DNA of 64,000 bases from assembly GCF_014202315.1 (NCBI RefSeq), contig NZ_JACHGN010000008.1:167342-231341 (forward strand). Reading direction: 5' to 3'. This document shows positions 52,718-61,195 of this stretch, piece after piece. The notes below the pieces were generated by a model that was given only the letters and a program-made list of their open reading frames with translations, searched no databases and was not told the DNA's origin. A program made the position numbers and the translations under genes. How positions within the stretch are numbered: the stretch's first letter is position 1; every line of letters begins with the position of its first letter. Source of the stretch: Thermocatellispora tengchongensis. GTDB taxonomy: Bacteria > Actinomycetota > Actinomycetes > Streptosporangiales > Streptosporangiaceae.

Positions 52718-53509
52718 TCAGCGGCCGTGGAAGACCGGCTTCTCGCGGGCCAGGAAGGCGCGCACCGCGCCCCGGTGGTCCTCGCTCGCGCCCAGCAGCT
52801 CCTGCGCCGCCGCCTCGCGCTCCAGCGCCGCGGCCAGGTCGGCCTCGGCCACGTCCCGCAGCAGCGCCTTGACCTCCCGGTACGCCAGCGCGGGCCCGGC
52901 CGCCAGCCGCCGCGCCAGCGCCAGCCCCTCGGCGTGCGCCTCGCCGTCGGGGACCACCCGGTGCACCAGCCCCCACGCCGCCGCCTCGGCCGCGGAGAAC
53001 CGGTCGCCGAGCAGCAGCAGGCCCGCGGCCCGCGAGGGGCCCACCGCCCGGAGCAGCGCCCGGCTGACGCCGGTGTCGACGGCCAGGCCGATCCCGGTGA
53101 AGGCGGTGGCGAACTTCGCGCCCTCGGCGGCCACCCGCAGGTCGGCGCAGAGCGCCAGCCCCAGCCCGGCCCCGACGCAGGCGCCCTCCACGGCCGCGAC
53201 CACCGGCTGCCGCAGCGCGTGCAGCGCCTCCACCAGCGGGTTGTACTCCTCGCGCACCGTCGCGAACGCCGCGGCCGGATCGCGCTCCAGCGCCTCGGCG
53301 TGCTCCTTGAGGTCCTGCCCAACGCAGAAGTTGCGGCCCCGCGCGGTCAGCAGCACCGCCCGTACGCCCTCGCCGCCCGCCTCGCGCACGGCCTCCAGCA
53401 GGCCCCGCTTCACGTCGCGGTCCAGGGCGTTGCCCGCCTCCGGACGGGCCAGCTCGATCACCGCGACCCCGTCGCGCACCTCGTAGGTGACGCCCGCAGT
53501 AGTGCTCAC
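52718..53509 (-). CDS. paaG: 1,2-epoxyphenylacetyl-CoA isomerase-type enoyl-CoA hydratase (PaaG)
   Basis: The 263-residue crotonase-fold protein has NFCVGQDLKEH (oxyanion loop), EGACVGAGLGLALCADL and GIGLAVDTGVSRAL, with the catalytic-type Asp of PaaG. The FCxGQDL loop separates it from ordinary hydratases. It converts the epoxide to the seven-membered oxepin-CoA. The GTG at 53509 lies 44 bases after paaH ends, in the same direction. Confidence 0.85.
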   Translation of the reverse strand: MSTTAGVTYEVRDGVAVIELARPEAGNALDRDVKRGLLEAVREAGGEGVRAVLLTARGRNFCVGQDLKEHAEALERDPAAAFATVREEYNPLVEALHALRQPVVAAVEGACVGAGLGLALCADLRVAAEGAKFATAFTGIGLAVDTGVSRALLRAVGPSRAAGLLLLGDRFSAAEAAAWGLVHRVVPDGEAHAEGLALARRLAAGPALAYREVKALLRDVAEADLAAALEREAAAQELLGASEDHRGAVRAFLAREKPVFHGR

Positions 53510-53553
53510 CGGTCGCTCACCCTCCTCACTCGCTCCGCTCGCCGCGCCCGGGT

Positions 53554-54408
53554 TCACGCCCACGTGTAGAACCCCTTTCCGCTCTTGCGGCCCAGCTCGC
53601 CCCGGGCGACCTTCTCGCGCAGCAGCGCGGGCGGGGCGAAGCGCTCGCCCAGCGTGGCGTGCAGGTGCTCGGCGATGGCCAGCCGCACGTCCAGGCCCAC
53701 GAGGTCGGTCAGGCGCAGCGGGCCCATCGGGTGCTTGTAGCCCAGCGTCATCGCGTCGTCGATGGCCTCGGGCTCGGCCACGCCCTCCTCCACCATCCGG
53801 ATCGCCTCCAGGCCGAGGGCGACGCCGAGCCGGCTGCTGGCGAAGCCGGGGGAGTCCTTGACCACCACGTCCTTCTTGCCCAGGCCGTGGGTCCACTCCA
53901 GCGCGGCCCGCACCGTCTCGGGCCCGGTCTGCGGGGCGACGACCAGCTCGACCAGCTCCGAGGCCGGCACCGGGTTGAAGAAGTGCATGCCCAGGAACCG
54001 GCCGGGGACGGCCAGCGCCGCGGCCAGCTCGGTGACCGGCAGGGAGCTGGTGTTGGTGGCCAGCACCGTCCGCTCGCCCACGGCCTTTTCCGCCGCCGCC
54101 AGCACCCGCGCCTTCAGCGCGGCGTCCTCGGGCACGGCCTCCACGACCAGCTCGGCGTCCGCGGGCAGGGCCTCCACCGCCTCGGCGATGGTGACCCGGG
54201 CCAGCACCGCCTCGGCGGGCTCGGCCAGTCTGCCGCGCTCGGCGGCCCGCTCCAGCCCGGCCGCGATCCGCTCCACCGCGGCCCGCGCCGCCTCCTCGCC
54301 GGCCTCCACCACCACGACCGACGCCCCGGCCGTGGCGAAGGACTGCGCGATGCCGGCCCCCATCCGGCCGCCGCCGATCACCCCGACGAGCGCAGGAACG
54401 GTGCTCAT
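53554..54408 (-). CDS. paaH: 3-hydroxyadipyl-CoA dehydrogenase (PaaH)
   Basis: The 284-residue protein has the NAD motif GVIGGGRMGAGIA (about residues 9-21), TNTSSLPVTELA, GMHFFNPVP (catalytic His) and VKDSPGFASSRLG. This is the short, single-module 3-hydroxyacyl-CoA dehydrogenase. Its place between two crotonase genes points to the late beta-oxidation step of phenylacetate breakdown. The start overlaps the paaF stop by 4 bases. Confidence 0.88.
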   Translation of the reverse strand: MSTVPALVGVIGGGRMGAGIAQSFATAGASVVVVEAGEEAARAAVERIAAGLERAAERGRLAEPAEAVLARVTIAEAVEALPADAELVVEAVPEDAALKARVLAAAEKAVGERTVLATNTSSLPVTELAAALAVPGRFLGMHFFNPVPASELVELVVAPQTGPETVRAALEWTHGLGKKDVVVKDSPGFASSRLGVALGLEAIRMVEEGVAEPEAIDDAMTLGYKHPMGPLRLTDLVGLDVRLAIAEHLHATLGERFAPPALLREKVARGELGRKSGKGFYTWA

Positions 54409-55205
54409 GTCGTGCTCCCTCTCTTGTTCAGGAACCGGGTCATCCGGTCCTTCTTGTCCGGTCCCTCGAACAGCACGGCCTGGGCCAGGTCGTCGGCGAC
54501 CGGGTGGGCGCCGGGGGCGTCCAGTACCAGTTTGGTCAGCCGCAGCGCCAGGGCGGAGGAGCGCGTCATCCGGTCGATCAGCGCGTGCGCCTCCTCCAGC
54601 AGCCTGTCCCCGGGAACGACGTCGATCACCAGGCCGCAGGCCAGCGCCGCGCCGGCGTCCAGGGTTCGCCCGGCCAGCAGCACCTGCTTGGCGACCGACT
54701 CGCCGACCAGCTCGGCCAGCCGCCAGCAGGCCCCGGCCGCGGCCAGGATGCCCAGGCCGGGCTCGGGGTTGCCGAAGACCGCGCCGGGCCCGGCGATGCG
54801 GATGTCGCACGCGTACGCCAGCTCCGCCCCGCCGCCCAGCGCCCAGCCCTCGACGGCGGCCACGGTCGGCATGGGCAGGCGGCGCACCCGCTCGAACAGG
54901 CGGCTGTTGATCCCCTGCAGCGCCTCCTCGCGGCCCCGCCGCAGCAGCTCGCCGATGTCGGCGCCGCCGGCGAACACGCCGCCGTGCCCGGTGAGCAGCA
55001 GCGGCCTCGGCTCGCGCTCCAGCAGGCCGCACACCTCGTGCAGCTCGGCGACCATCCGGCCGCTGATCGCGTTGCGCGCCTCGGGGCGGCGCAGCGTGAC
55101 CACGACCCGGTCCTGCCGTTCCTCCACCGCCAGGGTTTCGTACGGACCTGTGGCGGGGGCCGCGTCGGGCGGGAGATCATCCGGTTGTGGTGGTGTTTCG
55201 GGCAT
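54405..55205 (-). CDS. paaF: Enoyl-CoA hydratase (PaaF, 2,3-dehydroadipyl-CoA hydratase)
   Basis: The 266-residue crotonase-fold protein has GGVFAGGADIGELL (oxyanion loop), EGWALGGGAELAYACD with the first catalytic Glu and NPEPGLGILAAAG with the second. It has an extra 30-residue N-terminus. ATG 55205 is chosen for GAGGTGG 5 bases upstream; further starts lie at about 55229 and 55262. First gene of the leftward paaF-H-G group, divergent from paaK. Confidence 0.82.
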   Translation of the reverse strand: MPETPPQPDDLPPDAAPATGPYETLAVEERQDRVVVTLRRPEARNAISGRMVAELHEVCGLLEREPRPLLLTGHGGVFAGGADIGELLRRGREEALQGINSRLFERVRRLPMPTVAAVEGWALGGGAELAYACDIRIAGPGAVFGNPEPGLGILAAAGACWRLAELVGESVAKQVLLAGRTLDAGAALACGLVIDVVPGDRLLEEAHALIDRMTRSSALALRLTKLVLDAPGAHPVADDLAQAVLFEGPDKKDRMTRFLNKRGSTT

Positions 55206-55313
55206 GCGTCCACCTCTTCGCAGGCTCATCGAAGGCGGGTCCTGACAAGCAGGTCTTGACATGGAGGTCTTGACACGGGGATCGGAAGCGGAATACTGGA
55301 CCGCAGCGAAACA

Positions 55314-55335
55314 TAACCGAATGTTCGGTCAGTAT
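55314..55335. promoter_or_regulatory. Candidate PaaR operator between paaF and paaK
   Basis: TAACCGA-ATG-TTCGGTCAGT, with ACCGAA/TTCGGT arms around two bases, lies in the 177-base divergent gap. It could control both paaFHG and paaK. It matches the paaA site at 52631-52652, which supports a common regulator. Confidence 0.7.
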
Positions 55336-55382
55336 ACAAGCGTGGACCGCGCTCGTCACGAGGTGCGCAGGAGGCAGCCCGC

Positions 55383-56723
55383 ATGAGCAGTGACGCGACC
55401 GCCCCCCAGGCCCGGCGGCTGGGCGATCCGCCACCCGCCGGACTGCTCGACCCCGCCGAGCGGATGGGCCCGGACGAGCTGCGCGAGCTCCAGCTCCGCC
55501 GCCTGCGGGCGACGCTGCGCCACGCGTACGACAACGTCGGCCACTACCGCAAGAAGTTCGACGAGGCCGGGGTCGCGCCCGAGGACTGCCGCACCCTGGA
55601 GGACCTGGCCCGCTTCCCGTTCACCACCAAGGCCGACCTGCGCGAGACCTACCCCTTCGGCATGTTCGCCGTGCCGATGGAGCAGGTGCGCCGGGTGCAC
55701 GCCTCCAGCGGCACCACCGGCCGGCCCACGGTGGTCGGCTACACCGAGGACGACCTGTCGATGTGGGCGGGTGTGATGGCCCGCTCGATCCGGGCGGCGG
55801 GCGGCAGGCCCGGCCACAAGGTGCACGTCAGCTACGGCTACGGCCTGTTCACCGGCGGCCTCGGCGCCCACTACGGGGCCGAGCGGGCGGGCTGCACCGT
55901 CATCCCGGCCTCCGGCGGCATGACCGCGCGCCAGGTGCAGATCATCCAGGACTTCCGGCCCGAGATCATCATGATCACGCCGACGTACATGCTCACGCTG
56001 CTGGACGAGTTCGAGCGGCAGGGCATCGACCCGCGCACCACCTCGCTGCGCGTGGGCATCTTCGGCGCCGAGCCGTGGACGGAGGAGATGCGCCGCGAGA
56101 TCGAGGAGCGGCTGGACCTGCACGCCGTGGACATCTACGGCCTGTCGGAGGTGATCGGCCCCGGCGTGGCCCAGGAGTGCGTGGAGACCAAGGACGGCCT
56201 GCACGTCTGGGAGGACCACTTCTACCCCGAGGTGGTCGATCCGTTCACCGGCGAGGTGCTGCCGGAGGGGGAGCGGGGCGAGCTGGTGTTCACCTCGCTC
56301 ACCAAGCAGGCGCTCCCCGTCGTCCGCTACCGCACCCGCGACCTGACCCGGCTGCTGCCGGGCACCGCCCGCCCGGCGTTCCGGCGCATGGAGAAGGTGA
56401 CCGGGCGCAGCGACGACATGATCATCCTGCGCGGGGTGAACGTCTTCCCCACCCAGATCGAGGAGATCGTGCTGCGCACGCCGGGCGTCTCGCCGCACTT
56501 CCAGCTCCTCCTCACCCGCCGGGGCCGGATGGACCACATGACCGTGCGCGCCGAGGCCCGGCCCGGCGCGGGCGCCGCCGAGCGCGAGTCGGCCGCCGCG
56601 GCCATCGCCCGCGCGGTCAAGGACGGCGTGGGCGTCAGCGCCGAGGTCGAGATCGTCGATCCGGAGACCCTGGAGCGCTCGGTCGGCAAGCTGCGCCGGG
56701 TCGTGGACCGGCGTGCGGACTGA
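55383..56723 (+). CDS. paaK: Phenylacetate-CoA ligase PaaK
   Basis: The 446-residue AMP-forming ligase has HASSGTTGRPTVVGYT (phosphate loop), GYGLFTGGLGAHYGAER, DIYGLSEVIGPGVAQEC and a C-terminal KLRRVVDRR lysine region. It starts the pathway by making phenylacetyl-CoA. GCAGGAGG lies about 8 bases before the ATG at 55383. It is followed 31 bases later by the TetR gene, probably in one transcript. Confidence 0.94.
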   Translation: MSSDATAPQARRLGDPPPAGLLDPAERMGPDELRELQLRRLRATLRHAYDNVGHYRKKFDEAGVAPEDCRTLEDLARFPFTTKADLRETYPFGMFAVPMEQVRRVHASSGTTGRPTVVGYTEDDLSMWAGVMARSIRAAGGRPGHKVHVSYGYGLFTGGLGAHYGAERAGCTVIPASGGMTARQVQIIQDFRPEIIMITPTYMLTLLDEFERQGIDPRTTSLRVGIFGAEPWTEEMRREIEERLDLHAVDIYGLSEVIGPGVAQECVETKDGLHVWEDHFYPEVVDPFTGEVLPEGERGELVFTSLTKQALPVVRYRTRDLTRLLPGTARPAFRRMEKVTGRSDDMIILRGVNVFPTQIEEIVLRTPGVSPHFQLLLTRRGRMDHMTVRAEARPGAGAAERESAAAAIARAVKDGVGVSAEVEIVDPETLERSVGKLRRVVDRRAD

Positions 56724-56754
56724 CCAGGTCCCCGGCTGTGCCAAAGTGGCGGAC

Positions 56755-57381
56755 ATGACCACACCTGTGCGCGCCGCGCGGACCGGGCGCCGCGGCCGTC
56801 CCGGCTACGACCGCGAATCGCTGCTGGAGGTCGCGGTCGCGGTCTTCAACGAGCGCGGCTACGACGGCACCGGCATGGAGGAGCTGGCCAAGCGCCTCGG
56901 CATCACCAAGTCCGCCATCTACCACCACGTCTCGGGCAAGGACGAGCTGCTGGAGCTGGCGGTGAGCCGGGCGCTGGACGCGCTGTTCGCCGTCCTGGAC
57001 GACGAGAACGCCGCCGGGTCGTCGGCCACCGAACGCCTGGAGCGCACGGTGCGGCGCGCGGTCCACGTGCTCGCCCGCGAGCTGCCGTACGTGACCCTGC
57101 TGCTGCGGGTGCGCGGCAACAGCGCGGTGGAGCGGCGGGCGCTGGAGCGCCGCCGCGAGTTCGACCACCGCGTGGCCGACCTGGTCGCGCGGGCCGCGGC
57201 CGAGGGCGGCGTACGCGACGACATCGACCCCCGCCTGACCAGCAGGCTGCTGTTCGGCACGGTCAACTCCCTGATCGAGTGGTACCGGCCGGGCGGCGAC
57301 CTGTCCCCGGCGGCCCTGGCCGACGCCCTGGCCACGATCCTGTTCGACGGCCTGCGCGCCGCCCCGCCCGCCGGCGCCTAG
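56755..57381 (+). CDS. TetR-family regulator of phenylacetate genes (PaaR-like)
   Basis: The 208-residue protein has a TetR helix-turn-helix (LLEVAVAVFNERGYDGTGME then LGITKSAIYHHVSGKDELL, residues 22-62). Its C-terminal domain has RRALERRREFDHRVADLV, as in actinobacterial PaaR. It lies just downstream of paaK, and two matching palindromes lie upstream of paaA and paaK. Phenylacetyl-CoA is the expected inducer (by analogy). Confidence 0.82.
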   Translation: MTTPVRAARTGRRGRPGYDRESLLEVAVAVFNERGYDGTGMEELAKRLGITKSAIYHHVSGKDELLELAVSRALDALFAVLDDENAAGSSATERLERTVRRAVHVLARELPYVTLLLRVRGNSAVERRALERRREFDHRVADLVARAAAEGGVRDDIDPRLTSRLLFGTVNSLIEWYRPGGDLSPAALADALATILFDGLRAAPPAGA

Positions 57382-57424
57382 ACCGCCGTCCCGCGGCGTC
57401 CCGGGCGGTTTGCCGGAACGGCAA
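57382..57424 (+). terminator. Paired hairpins after the regulator gene
   Basis: ACCGCC (57382-57387) pairs with GGCGGT (57404-57409), with a GC-rich loop. Immediately after, TTGCCG (57410-57415) pairs with CGGCAA (57419-57424) around GAA. They follow the stop codon directly and probably terminate the paaK transcript. Confidence 0.5.
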
Positions 57425-57513
57425 CACGACTGGCGGCGGCCTCGCCCGCTCCCGGATGATGCGTCGGCCGGTGCCGCGAACCCGGCACGACGATCGACAG
57501 TTCTGGAGGTTCG

Positions 57514-58488
57514 ATGGCGCGGCTCGTGGTCGCACATCGCCTGGTCCCGTCCCCCGCCGGCCGCGTCCACCTGGTGGAGCAGGGCACCGGGCCGCTGGTG
57601 CTGCTGGTGCACGGGTTCCCCGAGTTCTGGTACTCCTGGCGTCGGCAACTGCCGGTGCTGGCCGCGGCCGGTCACCGGGCCGTCGCGGTGGACGTCCGCG
57701 GCTACGGGCGCTCCTCCAAGCCCGGGGCCGTGGCCGCGTACCGGATGCTCGACCTGATCGAGGACCAGGTCGCCGTGGTGCGCGCCCTGGGCGAGCGGAC
57801 GGCGGTGATCGTGGGGCACGACTGGGGCGCGAGCATCGCCGCCGCCTGCGGCCTGGTCCGGCCCGACGTCTTCCGCGCGGTCGGCCTGCTGGGCGTGCCC
57901 TACTCCCCGCCCGGCGGGGAGCGGCCCAGCGAGGTCTTCGCCCGCATGGGCGGCGAGGAGGAGTTCTACACCGCGTACTTCCAGGAGCCCGGCCGGGCCG
58001 AGGCCGAGATCGAGCCGGACGTGCGCGGCTGGCTCGCCGGCTTCTACGCCGCCCTGTCGGCCGGCACCATGCCGCCCCTCGGCGCCCCCAGCCCGCACTT
58101 CGTCTCCCGCGGCGGGACGCTGCGCGACCGGTTCCCCACCGGCCGCCCGCCCGCCTGGCTCGGTGATGACGATCTCGACGTCTACGCCGCGGAGTTCGAG
58201 CGCACCGGCATGACGGGCGCGCTGAACCGCTACCGGAACATGGACCGCGACTGGGAGGACCTGGCCGCCTTCAACGGGCTGCCCGTCACCCAGCCGTCGC
58301 TGTTCCTCGGCGGCGCGCTGGACGCCTCGACGACCTGGATGGCCGGCGCCATCGCGGCCCATCCGGTCACCCTGCCGGGCCTGATCTCCTCGCACATCCT
58401 CGACGGCTGCGGCCACTGGGTGCAGCAGGAGCGCCCCGAGGAGGTCAACGAGATCCTGACCGGCTGGCTCGCCTCCCTGCCCGCTTGA
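57514..58488 (+). CDS. Alpha/beta hydrolase, epoxide hydrolase-like
   Basis: The 324-residue protein has HGFPEFWYSWR (oxyanion HGxP), nucleophile Asp in VGHDWGAS and a lid segment FERTGMTGALNRYRNMDRDW with an epoxide-polarising Tyr. The final His is in DGCGHWVQQERPEEV. These are the residues of soluble epoxide hydrolases. GGAGG precedes the ATG at 57514. It is separated from the paa genes by hairpins, so joint regulation is doubtful, although the paa pathway does make an epoxide. Confidence 0.85.
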   Translation: MARLVVAHRLVPSPAGRVHLVEQGTGPLVLLVHGFPEFWYSWRRQLPVLAAAGHRAVAVDVRGYGRSSKPGAVAAYRMLDLIEDQVAVVRALGERTAVIVGHDWGASIAAACGLVRPDVFRAVGLLGVPYSPPGGERPSEVFARMGGEEEFYTAYFQEPGRAEAEIEPDVRGWLAGFYAALSAGTMPPLGAPSPHFVSRGGTLRDRFPTGRPPAWLGDDDLDVYAAEFERTGMTGALNRYRNMDRDWEDLAAFNGLPVTQPSLFLGGALDASTTWMAGAIAAHPVTLPGLISSHILDGCGHWVQQERPEEVNEILTGWLASLPA

Positions 58489-58494
58489 AGGGCC

Positions 58495-58532
58495 TGCCCG
58501 GGGGACCTGCCTGGGGGACCTTGCCCGGGGGA
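58495..58532. repeat. Three short GC-rich tandem repeats
   Basis: TGCCCGGGGGACC (58495-58507), TGCCTGGGGGACC (58508-58520) and TGCCCGGGGGA (58522-58532) follow the epoxide hydrolase stop. The CCCGGG cores are self-complementary, so they may help end transcription. Confidence 0.5.
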
Positions 58533-58637
58533 AATGTCCGGTCATCTGTTTATCTGCGTTCATCCGTGCGACGCGAGGAGGGCGACGGGGCCGGTGCATG
58601 ATCGTGCCCATCGAGCCACGATCCTGGAGCATGCACG

Positions 58638-59246
58638 GTGAGACCGACCGGACCCGTCGCCGAACCCGCCCCCACCTCGCTGCTGCGGGAGTTCCTGCGC
58701 GCGCCGTGGCTGACGGCCACGGTCGCGCCGAGCTCGCGGTGGCTCGGCGCGCAGATGGTGGTGCCGATCCCGGAGCGGGGGGAGCCCGTCGTCGTCGAGC
58801 TGGGGCCCGGGACGGGCGCGTTCACCGGGCTCATCCAGGACCGGCTCGCGGGGCGTGGCCGCCACCTGGCGATCGAGCTCAACCCCCGGCTCGCCGCCCA
58901 GCTCTCCCGGCGGTTCCCCGGCGTCGAGGTCGTGCACGCCGACGCCGTACGCCTCCCGGAGCTGATGGCCGGGCGCGGCCTGCACACCGCCGACGTGGTG
59001 GTCAGCGGCCTGCCCTGGGTGGCCTACCGCCCCGACGGGGACCCGCCCCTGCTGTCCGTGGTGGCGCGGGCGCTGGCGTACGACGGGGTGTTCACGCAGT
59101 TCGCGTACGGCTGGACCCGCTGGGCGCCCCCGGCCCGCCGCTACCTGCGCGACCTGCGCGCCGCCTTCGAGGAGGTGACCCTGTCGCGCACGGTCTGGCG
59201 CAACCTCCCCCCGGCCCTGGTCTACCTGGCCCGCCGCGCCCGCTGA
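58638..59246 (+). CDS. SAM-dependent methyltransferase (phospholipid/rRNA-dimethylase-like)
   Basis: The 202-residue protein has the SAM loop VVELGPGTGAFTGLI (about residues 51-65), acidic IELNP, HADAVRLPE and a short post-motif VVSGLPW. This pattern is seen in PmtA-type phospholipid N-methyltransferases and KsgA-related enzymes. TGGAG lies about 9 bases before the GTG at 58638. Substrate not determinable. Confidence 0.75.
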   Translation: MRPTGPVAEPAPTSLLREFLRAPWLTATVAPSSRWLGAQMVVPIPERGEPVVVELGPGTGAFTGLIQDRLAGRGRHLAIELNPRLAAQLSRRFPGVEVVHADAVRLPELMAGRGLHTADVVVSGLPWVAYRPDGDPPLLSVVARALAYDGVFTQFAYGWTRWAPPARRYLRDLRAAFEEVTLSRTVWRNLPPALVYLARRAR

Positions 59247-59262
59247 GGCGGCGGTGCGGCGG

Positions 59263-61195
<1,933 letters not shown>

